64,000 nt of DNA, from assembly GCF_021412585.1 (NCBI RefSeq), contig NZ_JAKCMI010000040.1, positions 1 to 64,000 of the forward strand. The letters run 5' to 3'. Numbering within the stretch: position 1 is the stretch's first letter; each line of letters starts with the position of its first letter. Shown piece by piece: positions 52,892-60,520 of this stretch. Origin of the DNA: Halomonas alkalisoli (GTDB lineage: Bacteria; Pseudomonadota; Gammaproteobacteria; Pseudomonadales; Halomonadaceae). The notes beneath the pieces were generated by a model, which worked only from the letters and a program-made list of their open reading frames with translations, did no database searches and had not been told where the DNA came from. The translations under genes and the position numbers were made by a program.

Positions 52892-52999
52892 GTGATCAAT
52901 CTGCGGATGAAACTGCTGGAGGAGGTCGAGTACGATCAAAAATTTGTCGGCATGACCGGAGCCGATCCCGATGCAAAAGCTGGAGGCAGTACGGCATGA
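52892..52999 (+). pseudogene. Fragment of a coding sequence, C-terminal end
   Basis: A frame open from about 52856 (GTG at 52892) reads ...VDEVINLRMKLLEE... and ends ...PDAKAGGSTA-stop, overlapping the next start as ATGA. It has no ribosome site and looks like the tail of a longer lost gene in an operon. No family recognised. Confidence 0.35.
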
Positions 53000-53169
53000 G
53001 CACTTATGCGGTTCGACAGCTTATTGCAGATGAGGTTGTTAACTTTCTTCTTTCGTCCTGTATTCAAGCAGGGGCGCCGATCACGCGCCATATGGTCAGC
53101 GTTGCTTTGGGAATCAGCTTCGCGGAACAGGCTATCGATAAGCACCTGCACCGTCAGCTTGGCCTGTAA
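52996..53169 (+). CDS. Small hypothetical protein
   Basis: A 57-residue frame starting MSTYAVRQLIADEVVNFLL and ending HLHRQLGL. It overlaps the preceding fragment by ATGA, the arrangement of a translationally coupled gene. The sequence is helical and could be a small DNA-binding or adaptor protein. No match is recognised and it may be a remnant. Confidence 0.4.
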   Translation: MSTYAVRQLIADEVVNFLLSSCIQAGAPITRHMVSVALGISFAEQAIDKHLHRQLGL

Positions 53170-53545
53170 CGCCCTGGTGTGCTGGCTCAGGAATCTAACC
53201 TGCTGGCTTCACTTTCCGCCGCTGCCAGACGCCGCAGTGTTTCAGTCCTCATGTCACCGTTCTAAGCAATAACCAATGCATCTGGAATCGCGCCCCTTGG
53301 GTAACGCGGGTATTGCCTCACCTTCGCCCGTGCTCGTTCAATTCCTCAAGCATCCATGAATACATTTCATGCTGTTATACACTTTTGCCCGTTTGAAAGA
53401 TTCGCCCGAGAAAAGTTGAGAAAATAATAAAGATATACTGTTTAGGGAATATGCAATTAGGCGGAGCGTAAACTCTAATACGTTTAAATCCGCGAGGTTA
53501 CTATGACCATTTTTTCTTTAGTGGCCGGTTTTCATGAGCATGCCG

Positions 53546-54517
53546 TCACACTTCACTTCTTTCTTGATTGTGGCGAAGGGATATCTGCTTTATTCTGTTG
53601 TGTGTTTCAAAGCTAAAGCCTGATACGGTTAGAATCTTATCTCTTGGAAATGAGATGCAATCGTGAGATGATATTGTTCCAGGGTCAAAGTCATATTCAG
53701 TGGTAAACACTGGCAGTTTTTCCTTGTCACGGTAACCAGACATCACTGGTATGATTTGTATTGAGTTTGAGGTAATGCTCTCTTCATCTGGCTCGGGAAG
53801 AATTTTTGGAAGGCCGATATAGAATTTATCGTTTTCAAGAGTGATGAGCGAGTAGTTTAGCTCTCTATACTCAAGAGTATTAAAGATGTCTTTCATTTTA
53901 TTTTTGTCTTTTCTGTCTATTTCGCCACTAAGAATGGCTTCGTAAACTTCCTCCCTTAAATTCGCTATATCTTCATTGTATGTTATGTCGCTGTCTGCTT
54001 TTTTTGCAATCATGAGGAGTTGGTATTCTATTGGTGATTTCGCCGCGTACAGTCTTTCAACACTGGTGAATATTAACGTATCTAGCCGGATGGTTCTTGA
54101 TATAACCTTTGAAATCCTGCTGTTTCCACTGCTGACTTTCCTCATGATCGCCGCTAGTAGCCATGCAATAAATATTGATGTGATTGAGATCGAAGCTATG
54201 TCTAAAGAAGCTTTGGTGCTTTCAGATTTTTCTAAATGGAGAACATTGTTTTCTTCTATAATGCTAGATACAAATAAAAAAATATTAGTGTTTGGGAGTG
54301 GGGTAAAGCCGGTTTTTTCACCAATTAAAAATCCTAGTTTAGGAAGGGCAATGCCAAACAGAAAGAATATCATTGCTACAATCAGCATTCCATATGCCGC
54401 AGCTCGGATATAGAGAGACCATCCGTGGTACAGGCTGATTCTTATTTTTTCTGAAGGCCAAGTTGTAATATATAGGTAGCCGCACACTAAAATCGGGAAT
54501 AAAAGAAGTCCGATCAA
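53546..54517 (-). CDS. Uncharacterised membrane protein of the island
   Basis: A 323-residue protein, strikingly A+T rich. Three N-terminal helices are seen: about 2-17, 36-62 (AAYGMLIVAMIFFLFGIAL) and 105-125 (SISITSIFIAWLLAAIM), with a roughly 40-residue loop between helices 2 and 3. A cytoplasmic C-terminal half of about 190 residues follows, with charged helical and beta stretches, without a recognised motif. It follows a 74-residue gene by 6 bp. The two may be a membrane-effector pair of the island; that is inference. Confidence 0.65.
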   Translation of the reverse strand: MIGLLLFPILVCGYLYITTWPSEKIRISLYHGWSLYIRAAAYGMLIVAMIFFLFGIALPKLGFLIGEKTGFTPLPNTNIFLFVSSIIEENNVLHLEKSESTKASLDIASISITSIFIAWLLAAIMRKVSSGNSRISKVISRTIRLDTLIFTSVERLYAAKSPIEYQLLMIAKKADSDITYNEDIANLREEVYEAILSGEIDRKDKNKMKDIFNTLEYRELNYSLITLENDKFYIGLPKILPEPDEESITSNSIQIIPVMSGYRDKEKLPVFTTEYDFDPGTISSHDCISFPRDKILTVSGFSFETHNRIKQISLRHNQERSEV

Positions 54518-54523
54518 TTTTAA

Positions 54524-54748
54524 CTAGTCCTTGTTGACGTTTTTAATGTTTTTATCTAAAAAAGCATTTATGTTTTTTCTTTCTCTTATGGCGGTGTTTT
54601 TGCTTTTGTTGTAATAGACGATAACTGTTGAATTTCCTATTACTTTGGCGTTTTGATGTTTTTCGGCTCGTTCAGCTGCTTTTTCCACCCTTTCTTTTAT
54701 TGACTTTAAGCTGAACTTTCTGTTTTCGCTCTCAAGAGTCGCGTGCAT
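54524..54748 (-). CDS. Small basic protein of the island
   Basis: A 74-residue Lys-, Glu- and Asn-rich protein (MHATLESENRKFSLKSIK...), with a helical N-terminal half and a central IGNSTVIVYYNKS strand. GGAG lies 8 bases before the start. Upstream partner of the membrane protein gene at 53546-54517, probably one operon. No family recognised. Confidence 0.6.
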   Translation of the reverse strand: MHATLESENRKFSLKSIKERVEKAAERAEKHQNAKVIGNSTVIVYYNKSKNTAIRERKNINAFLDKNIKNVNKD

Positions 54749-55314
54749 AGTATTATCTCCGTGAATTAGTTTTTTTAATTAGTTTTATGTTTTTAATAGT
54801 TTTTCTCTGTTGGTGCAATGTTTTTTGTGTGCTATGAGTTCAGGTTTTTATTAAGTACCAATGTAGCTCCTCTAGAAAGTCTAGCACAACACCTTGTATG
54901 TCTCTAAGCGTCAACTAGGCGTCAACCACGTGGCTATGTGAAGACTGAAGTGCCTCCAAAATGCCCACTCCAGCGACGTTGACGCCGTGTGTCAGCGCTT
55001 GGGGCTATCCTAGCGGCTGAAGCGATTTCAGGGGGGCTATACCGCCACTAGTAGTGATATGTCCCAGCAGGAAGACTATCGCGAGCTTCAGGGTAAAAGC
55101 GAAATTGGGAAGGTGCCTCAATTTCCTCTGACTCTGCAGGTAGGTGGGAGACTGGTAAAATCTTAGTAGCCCTTGTGGTACACCACCGGTACACACACCA
55201 GCTTCGTGTGCTATCCTTAAATTTCGCTAACCTACTGATCTGAAAGAACTGTACCTTTCTCTAGATTTCGGTCGCTTTTGCGAGGGTATCAGTATCTTAT
55301 TGATTTAAAGACGA
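54749..55314. other. Right-end non-coding part of the island
   Basis: No convincing gene. It contains the promoter of the small-gene pair in A+T-rich DNA at about 54749-54870 and the short repeats at 54908-54985. The sequence GGTACACACACC near the right end recalls the integrase-side sequence at 41180-41205 (GGGTACAGTTTCGGTACAG) only loosely. Confidence 0.5.
54908..54985. repeat. GCGTCAAC repeats near the right island end
   Basis: GCGTCAAC occurs at 54908-54915 and 54919-54926, 11 bp apart (one helical turn), and inverted as GTTGACGC at 54978-54985. Short helically phased sites near an island end could be integrase arm-type or excisionase sites. Confidence 0.4.
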
Positions 55315-55356
55315 ACTCATAATCCCTTGGTCGCTGGTGCGAGTCCAGATGGGCCC
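55315..55356 (+). other. Right attachment-site repeat (attR), decayed tRNA 3' half
   Basis: Matches 41084-41125 at 40 of 42 positions. One mismatch lies in the T loop (GGTGCGAG for GGTTCGAG), the other changes AGCT to AGAT near the acceptor. CCA is not encoded and there is no 5' half, so it is not a tRNA gene. Confidence 0.85.
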
Positions 55357-55489
55357 TTCACTATCAGTCACTTACACAGCTTTCTTGCCTTCCCGGCTGT
55401 ATTTGCGTGATATGACACGCTCAGCCTGCGCAAAACCACCAGTTCCGGTCTCTTGCTCTCCCGTTCGTACACGCTGTCGCTTCAACCGG

Positions 55490-55786
55490 CTATGACTTCA
55501 AAGCCATGTTCCCGCGTTTTCTGACAGTGGCAGCCCGGACACCGCTGATGCCGCGCTCGATGGCAGTGGCAATGCGATCCATCGCATCGTTGATCTCGGC
55601 AAGGCTTTCGACACGGTCTTTGATCGGCAGATAGGTCAGGTCGATATCGACCGACAGGCGTGGCAGATCGCGGTAGAACAGGTTGATGGCCGTGCCGCCT
55701 TTCAGGGCGAAGATGTCTTCTTCGGCGACATAGGGGAGGATGCGCACGAGCAGGGCGACCCGTGCTTCGTAATCTTCACGCGCCAT
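55490..55786 (-). pseudogene. Truncated AbiEii-family nucleotidyltransferase toxin
   Basis: A 98-residue fragment with the AbiEii N-terminal core: FALKGGTAINLFYRDLPRLSVDIDLTYLP, including the GGT and DIDL catalytic motif. Full AbiEii proteins have about 300 residues. Here the frame ends 70 residues past the motif, so the nucleotide-binding and C-terminal parts are missing. It overlaps the end of the antitoxin gene by 11 bp, the normal abiEi-abiEii order. Probably inactive. Confidence 0.8.
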
Positions 55787-56606
55787 CGGCTGCCTCCGTT
55801 ATCGCAAATTCTTCCGGCACCATGATGCGGTAGCGCGGGTGTATCCTACCGCCCTTGACCAGAGCGCGGTCGCCGCTTCCGAGGTTGAATTCCTGCGGGT
55901 CGATGCGTTTGCGCCATGGGTGGTTGTGGCGGTCGGCAAAGACGAAGAACAGCCTCGTAACCTTGATCTTCCTGCAACTGTGCAACAACGCCGACAGGGT
56001 GCGCGGGCGTAGGGTCGTCAGGCTTTCAAACACCATGTCGAGATTGTGGAAGCTCTCATGGCCGGGCAGTTCGTCCATGACTTCCAGGATCGCTCGTTCG
56101 GGCGATGACATCCTTAGTTGCCAGTCCCAGGGCAGGGTGCTTGAGGTATCGGAGTCGTCCTTGGTGAGACCGAGCGCCGGATCGGAGAAGAGGGGCGTGG
56201 TGCGCGTTTCCAGCGGTGCGTTTAGCGGTAGCCTGGCCAGCCAGTTCGGTATGTCTTCGCCATAGACCCAAACCGGAGCGTTCTCCCCCAGCGGTAAATA
56301 ATGGCTATAGCCCTGCTGTGCGAGCGCTGTCATGCCGCCGACATGGGCATCGTAGCCCATGATGTGCTGTATCGAGAGCAGGCAGGTCTTCCACTCGATG
56401 GTATCGGGTTTTCCTGTGCCCGGCGCCGGGCGCAGGAAAACGCCGCGAGTCACGCGTTCCAGCCAGCCGCGATCCACATATTTGCGCGCGAGGAAGCGGC
56501 TGACCTCATGGCGTTCCAGCCAGCCAGAATCGACCATGAAGCCGGGAGGGACGGCTTCAAGGGTGTTCTTTAGCTTCTCTTCTTTATGTGCATTCATGGG
56601 GCACAT
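55776..56606 (-). CDS. AbiEi-type antitoxin / transcriptional regulator
   Basis: A 276-residue protein (a start at 56597 is also possible; neither has a ribosome site). The N-terminal winged helix (RHEVSRFLARKYVDRGWLERVTRGVF) is that of AbiEi antitoxins, followed by the AbiEi C-terminal domain (PERAILEVMDELPGHESF). In type IV systems AbiEi represses the abiE promoter and counteracts AbiEii. Its toxin partner here is truncated. Confidence 0.85.
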   Translation of the reverse strand: MCPMNAHKEEKLKNTLEAVPPGFMVDSGWLERHEVSRFLARKYVDRGWLERVTRGVFLRPAPGTGKPDTIEWKTCLLSIQHIMGYDAHVGGMTALAQQGYSHYLPLGENAPVWVYGEDIPNWLARLPLNAPLETRTTPLFSDPALGLTKDDSDTSSTLPWDWQLRMSSPERAILEVMDELPGHESFHNLDMVFESLTTLRPRTLSALLHSCRKIKVTRLFFVFADRHNHPWRKRIDPQEFNLGSGDRALVKGGRIHPRYRIMVPEEFAITEAADGA

Positions 56607-56618
56607 ATTAGTATGTTT

Positions 56619-56646
56619 TCAAAGAGGTTGCCGCAGATCTCTTTGA
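56619..56646. promoter_or_regulatory. Candidate AbiEi operator
   Basis: TCAAAGAG and CTCTTTGA are perfect 8-bp arms 12 bp apart, just upstream of the abiEi start. AbiEi proteins repress by binding inverted repeats at this position. Confidence 0.5.
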
Positions 56647-56718
56647 TAGTAAGCGTATTTGTGTACTTTGGGGTCACAAAATTGATAAAAGCTAAAGAGT
56701 CCGTCAGCCAGAAAGCAG

Positions 56719-56803
56719 GTCCAATTGCTGGCTAATGCACCGTCCAATTGCGGGTTATACCGTCGTCCAATTGCGGGTTAAGTCAGCGTCCAATTGCGGG
56801 TTG
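56719..56803. repeat. Four-copy 23-bp iteron-like array
   Basis: The core GTCCAATTGCGGGTTA starts at 56719 (with changes CTGGCTA), 56742, 56765 and 56788, exactly 23 bp apart. The 7 bases between cores vary, so the pattern is a constant 16-bp core with a variable spacer, as in arrays of protein-binding sites. Multiple direct repeats of this type also occur at the termini of IS21-family elements; no transposase gene is visible. Confidence 0.8.
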
Positions 56804-56947
56804 GCGGCTCGCCCAAGCCGTTTCGCCATCATCCTCACAGCTCGCCACCCGGATGCGATCAACTGTCGCCATTTCGATACTCAAGTGCCTGAAATTGCCA
56901 AAGAGTGTGGATCATTATCCGGTACATGAACCGTCTCCCTTCTGGTG

Positions 56948-57124
56948 ATGTATAAGGTCTACAGCGAATCGGCAACCGTAGGATTCCCCATGGCATGCGA
57001 TTTCGATGCCGTGCTGCGCGGTTTCGACGACTTGCGCCCCGGCCAAGGCGTCGAGGTGGATACCGAAGACCGGGTGGTCGCCCGGTTGCCGAAGAAATCA
57101 AACTGGATGATTGATCACGATTAA
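56948..57124 (+). CDS. Small hypothetical protein
   Basis: A 58-residue frame (MYKVYSESATVGFPMACDFD...), 21 bp upstream of the lipoprotein gene and in the same direction. High GC with third-position bias like the chromosome. No strong ribosome site; an internal ATG at 56990 would give 44 residues. Function unknown. Confidence 0.4.
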   Translation: MYKVYSESATVGFPMACDFDAVLRGFDDLRPGQGVEVDTEDRVVARLPKKSNWMIDHD

Positions 57125-57145
57125 CCCTGTTGGGAGGGAAATGAT

Positions 57146-57388
57146 ATGCGAATGCTATCTATCGGGCTGTTGACCGGCGTGCTGGCTCTGGGACTCACTG
57201 GCTGCGGCACCACCACTGGCGAGCGAGCGCTGAGTGGCGCCGGCCTGGGGGCGGCCGCCGGCGCCGGCACCGCGGCCATGACTGGCGGCAACATGACCAA
57301 GGGGGCGGTGATCGGTGGTGGCCTGGGCGCTGCCGTCGGGGCGGCCACCAACCGCGATGACATCGACCTGGGACGTCGGCGTCGCTGA
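57146..57388 (+). CDS. Glycine-zipper lipoprotein
   Basis: An 80-residue protein with a lipobox (LGLTGC) after a signal helix, then a Gly/Ala-rich zipper (GAGLGAAAGAGTAAMTGG, GAVIGGGLGAAVG) and a basic DLGRRRR end. GGGAGG precedes the start by 8 bases. Related YMGG-type proteins insert in the outer membrane; a structural or stress role is likely. Confidence 0.82.
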   Translation: MRMLSIGLLTGVLALGLTGCGTTTGERALSGAGLGAAAGAGTAAMTGGNMTKGAVIGGGLGAAVGAATNRDDIDLGRRRR

Positions 57389-57428
57389 TCCCCTTGGAAC
57401 AGGGGGCGGGGCAGGAGTGGTGAGAGGG

Positions 57429-57815
57429 TCAAACCAACTGGATCGGGCCGGGGTAGCGTGCCACTGTTGAGTCTGCCGTGAGCAGCAGGATGCCTTCGCT
57501 TTCCGCCTGGGCGATCAGCATGCGGTCGAAAGGGTCGCGGTGGATGGGGGGCAGGTGGTGCACGGCCAGAGCATGGCCGCTGGTAATGGGTAGTTCGATA
57601 TAGCCGTTATCCGCTAGACCCCGGCGTAGCAAATAGGGGTCGACCCTGAAGTCCTCTCGGCCGAGGCCGGCCTTGATGGTGACTTCCCATATGCTTGCCG
57701 AACTGAACCAGAGTTCGTTGGATTCGTCGAGAAGCCGTGCACGTGCCGCTTCGGAGAGCTGTTCGGGTTGTGAGGCCGCCCACAGCAGCAGGTGGGTATC
57801 CAACAGCAGGATCAT
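57429..57815 (-). CDS. VapC-like PIN-domain toxin
   Basis: A 128-residue PIN ribonuclease. The acidic residues of the PIN active site are in MILLLDTHLLLW, SSASIWEVTIKAGLG and HRDPFDRMLIAQA. It overlaps its antitoxin gene by 4 bp, the order antitoxin-toxin. VapC toxins cleave tRNA or rRNA when freed of the antitoxin. Confidence 0.9.
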   Translation of the reverse strand: MILLLDTHLLLWAASQPEQLSEAARARLLDESNELWFSSASIWEVTIKAGLGREDFRVDPYLLRRGLADNGYIELPITSGHALAVHHLPPIHRDPFDRMLIAQAESEGILLLTADSTVARYPGPIQLV

Positions 57816-58063
57816 GTGGTGGGCTCGCCTCCGAACTCGTCGGCGATGGTGTCGCCTCCCATGGTGTCGAAGTCCTCGGGGATCTCGAAAGCGCCTTTCA
57901 GGAAGCCCAGGCGCTGACTCTGACCGCTTGCCGGGGCATCCATGGGCATCAGCTTGGCGATGGGATGGCCTGCCTTGGCGATCACCACTGTTTCTCCCTG
58001 GGCGGCGCGAGCCAGCAGACGTGAGAGATGGGTCTTGGCTTCGTGGATATTCACGATATCCAT
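57812..58063 (-). CDS. Phd/YefM-type antitoxin
   Basis: An 83-residue antitoxin from the ATG at 58063 with AGGAG 8 bases upstream. The N-terminal motif NIHEAKTHLSRLLARAAQGE is the DNA-binding Phd fold; the C-terminal tail neutralises the PIN toxin. The 22-bp palindrome at 58084 is the likely autoregulatory site. Confidence 0.9.
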   Translation of the reverse strand: MDIVNIHEAKTHLSRLLARAAQGETVVIAKAGHPIAKLMPMDAPASGQSQRLGFLKGAFEIPEDFDTMGGDTIADEFGGEPTT

Positions 58064-58083
58064 GTTTGGCTCCTGAGGCTCAT

Positions 58084-58113
58084 AAACTAAACTAAGTTGG
58101 TCTAGTTTAGTTT
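58084..58113. promoter_or_regulatory. Palindromic operator of the toxin-antitoxin pair
   Basis: AAACTAAACTA and TAGTTTAGTTT are perfect 11-bp arms separated by 8 bases, 20 bp upstream of the antitoxin start. Antitoxins of this family repress their promoter through such sites. Confidence 0.7.
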
Positions 58114-58297
58114 GTCTGTCCAGAATCCGCCAACTTCCGTTCTGCCCCTTCCGCATGGTTGGTCGACATGTTGTGCGACGAGCAGACCGGTTATCCGAGG
58201 CACTTGGCCACGGCGAAGATCAGTCCCGAGGCCTTCTCGAGGCCAGGAAAGTCGCATAGACCGGTGTCTACGAATACAGGGTAAGATCAGCTCCCAC

Positions 58298-60028
58298 CTA
58301 ACGCCACTCCAGGTCCACCGCGATCGGGTCGTGGTCCGAGGAGCGGAAGGGATCGGGGCTGAAGTGGGGCGTTGCATTGTCCGGTCCGTCGTAGCCGAGG
58401 AAAGGCGGCTCGTCGGCATTGATGGGCCACGGGCGGACCTCCGCGGTTGCTGCGGCCAGTTCGTGGCTGGCCAGGGCATGATCCAGGTAGCCCGACTCAC
58501 CGCGGAACACATAGCTATAGCGGCGCTCCGGCGGCAGCTTGCGGGCCATCAGGTTGACCAGTCCTGCGTGGGTCAGGGTGCGGATCGGGTCCTCGGCGCC
58601 GTAGGCGTTGAGGTCGCCGATCAGCAGCAGGCGCTCGTGTCCCTCGGCGGCAGCGAGGCGGTCCAGGAAGTCGTTCATGGCCTGTGCCTGTTCCACCCGG
58701 CGCTGGTTCCAGCAGCCCTGGCCGTGGTCGATATCGCCCCGGGGCGGGCAGCCGGTCTTGGACTTGAAGTGGGCGGTGACGACGCCGAAGGCGGGGCCGC
58801 CGTCCAGGCTGCGGAAGAAGGCCGCCAGCGGAGGGCGGTGATGGGTGGGGTCGTCGTCGGCATAGAGCTCGCTCACGGCTTCTACCCGGTCCGGCCGGTA
58901 GATCAGGGCGAGCTTGATGGCATCGCTGCCGCGGTTGGCATCCCCACCGACCGCACGATAGCGGACCCCGGTTCGCTCGCTCAGCTGCTCGACAAGGTCG
59001 GCCAGGGCGCGCGAGTCGTTCTCGACTTCCACCAGGGCCAGGATGTCGGCCTGCAGGCCCTCAACCGCAGCGGCGAGCTTGGCTCGCTGGCGTTCCAGCT
59101 CTTCGGCGTTGGCGGCGCCGCGCTGGCCGAGTGTGGTGAAGTAGTTCTCGACGTTGAAGGTCGCCACCCGCAGGCGCTCTTCAGGGGCCGGCAGCGGCCC
59201 CGGGCGCGGGTTGGCGTCTTCGAAGTATGGCTCCAGGGTCGGGTGTAGGCGGTAGGCGTCGAAGGCGTAGGTAAGTATCCCGGTCAGCCCCTCGACGCTG
59301 CTGCCGACGCGACGGCTGCCGTCCGCATCCAGGTAGGGAATGGGGGTCGGAAAGGCGCGGTAGCTGCCGTCGTCCAGCACGAGGATATCCCGCTGCTGGG
59401 TCTCGCCGGGGGTATTGGTGGGGCGGAACAGGCGTTCGGCGGCCAGCGCGAGGCTGCCATAGCGGGCGAGTTCGTAGTTGCCGGTGACGGTCAGGGCCTG
59501 CGGAAACGCCAGCAGCAGTCCCTCCTTCCGTGACAGCTGCTCCTCGCTGAGTGGCCAGTTCACCGTCAACGGTTCAGGCAGTTGGTCGCGGGCGCAGGGC
59601 TCGATCCGCTCGACCCGCTGCAACTGGATCTGGCCGCGGTACTCGCCGGTGCTGGCGTGGAGCTGCAGGTGTGTGCCGGGAGCGATAAGCGCCGCGTCGC
59701 TCGGCGTTGCGCTGGGCATATAGACGAACAGGCCGACAGGGCCATGCTCGGTCGCCTGTTGCAGATAGAAACCGCCCAGCCGTTCGCGGCCGAGGAACTC
59801 CCCGGTCACCACGCCGTCGGCGATCACCTCGTGGCCGGAAGGCAGGGCCGGACGTTCGCCATGGCCCTTGATGGCGGCCAGGTCGGTGCTGGACGGCTCG
59901 GGGCAGCTGGCCGCCACCGGTGCGGCCCCCAGCAGCAGGGCAAGCAGCAGAGGTAGTGGCCCTATGCACCGGGCCACGGCATGGCGGCGGCGCTTGTCGG
60001 TGGCAGGGGGCTGGTCGATGTCGGTCAT
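58298..60028 (-). CDS. Secreted endonuclease/exonuclease/phosphatase-family protein (ExeM/NucH-like)
   Basis: A 576-residue exported protein; the start at 60028 is chosen for its GGAG and for the signal peptide (PLPLLLALLLGAAPVAAS). The N-terminal half (about 60-260) resembles an OB-like nuclease-associated domain. The C-terminal half is the EEP catalytic domain: RVATFNVENYF, VEVENDSRAL, GDLNAYG and the terminal SSDHDPIAVDL with catalytic His. Extracellular DNase of the ExeM type is the best guess; a phosphodiesterase is possible. Confidence 0.87.
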   Translation of the reverse strand: MTDIDQPPATDKRRRHAVARCIGPLPLLLALLLGAAPVAASCPEPSSTDLAAIKGHGERPALPSGHEVIADGVVTGEFLGRERLGGFYLQQATEHGPVGLFVYMPSATPSDAALIAPGTHLQLHASTGEYRGQIQLQRVERIEPCARDQLPEPLTVNWPLSEEQLSRKEGLLLAFPQALTVTGNYELARYGSLALAAERLFRPTNTPGETQQRDILVLDDGSYRAFPTPIPYLDADGSRRVGSSVEGLTGILTYAFDAYRLHPTLEPYFEDANPRPGPLPAPEERLRVATFNVENYFTTLGQRGAANAEELERQRAKLAAAVEGLQADILALVEVENDSRALADLVEQLSERTGVRYRAVGGDANRGSDAIKLALIYRPDRVEAVSELYADDDPTHHRPPLAAFFRSLDGGPAFGVVTAHFKSKTGCPPRGDIDHGQGCWNQRRVEQAQAMNDFLDRLAAAEGHERLLLIGDLNAYGAEDPIRTLTHAGLVNLMARKLPPERRYSYVFRGESGYLDHALASHELAAATAEVRPWPINADEPPFLGYDGPDNATPHFSPDPFRSSDHDPIAVDLEWR

Positions 60029-60097
60029 GGTGCTCTCCATGGCGAAGGCGGACAGATGGCGCGCGACTCGGGCTCGTCCAACGGCCGGATACTCTCA

Positions 60098-60231
60098 CGA
60101 TCCCGCTAGGACGCCAGGCCCGCCAGCATCACCACCACACCATAGGCCGTTACCCCGGCTGCGACGATCCCGCTAGGACGCCAGGCCCGCCAGCATCACC
60201 ACCACACCATAGGCCGTTACCCCGGCTGCGA
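60098..60231. repeat. 67-bp tandem duplication at the azlD 3' end
   Basis: Bases 60098-60164 and 60165-60231 are identical. The second unit carries the last 20 codons of azlD including the stop; the first is its extra copy just beyond the stop. Confidence 0.88.
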
Positions 60232-60520
60232 CCGGCCAGCCCAGTGTACGCTTGTGCCACCAGACAGCCAGGGTCGCCAAGACACCGATGACGGTGGCCA
60301 GCCAGGAGAGGGCGCCAGGCGCCACCGGCATCAGCGATACCCCGAAGACGGCGGCAATCATCAACGGGCCTAGCAGGCTTAGCCACTGGGGCATCGCTTC
60401 CAGGCTGTCGTCGTTGGCTTGCCGCTCCAGGCGACGCTGCATCCACACCAGAGGCAGTAGCCGCATCAGCAGGGTACCCAGCGCCGAAGCGAGGACGGCG
60501 ACCCAGAGGGCGCTACTCAT
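60173..60520 (-). CDS. azlD: AzlD family branched-chain amino acid exporter subunit
   Basis: A 115-residue membrane protein with four helices, the small partner in AzlCD exporters. It overlaps azlC by 8 bp. The 3' end is duplicated just downstream. Confidence 0.88.
   Translation of the reverse strand: MSSALWVAVLASALGTLLMRLLPLVWMQRRLERQANDDSLEAMPQWLSLLGPLMIAAVFGVSLMPVAPGALSWLATVIGVLATLAVWWHKRTLGWPVAAGVTAYGVVVMLAGLAS

Larger units (their letters stand above)
52758..53545. other. Degraded region downstream of vsr
   Basis: Mostly non-coding remnants. Besides the two short frames listed separately (52892-52999 and 52996-53169) I see no gene. The right half (about 53370-53500) is A+T rich and would hold the terminator of the convergent membrane gene, though no clear stem was found. 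Confidence 0.5.
56607..56947. other. Intergenic region with operator candidate and iteron-like array
   Basis: 341 bp without a gene. It holds the abiE promoter/operator at 56619-56646 and the 23-bp repeats at 56719-56810. Nothing recognised in 56811-56947. Confidence 0.6.

Noticed and set aside
55005..55196. A 63-codon minus-strand frame near attR
   Set aside because: No ribosome site, no recognised pattern and a position inside the non-coding island end.
55315..55391. A second tRNA gene
   Set aside because: Only the 3' half is present, with mismatches and no encoded CCA or 5' acceptor strand; it is an attachment-site copy.
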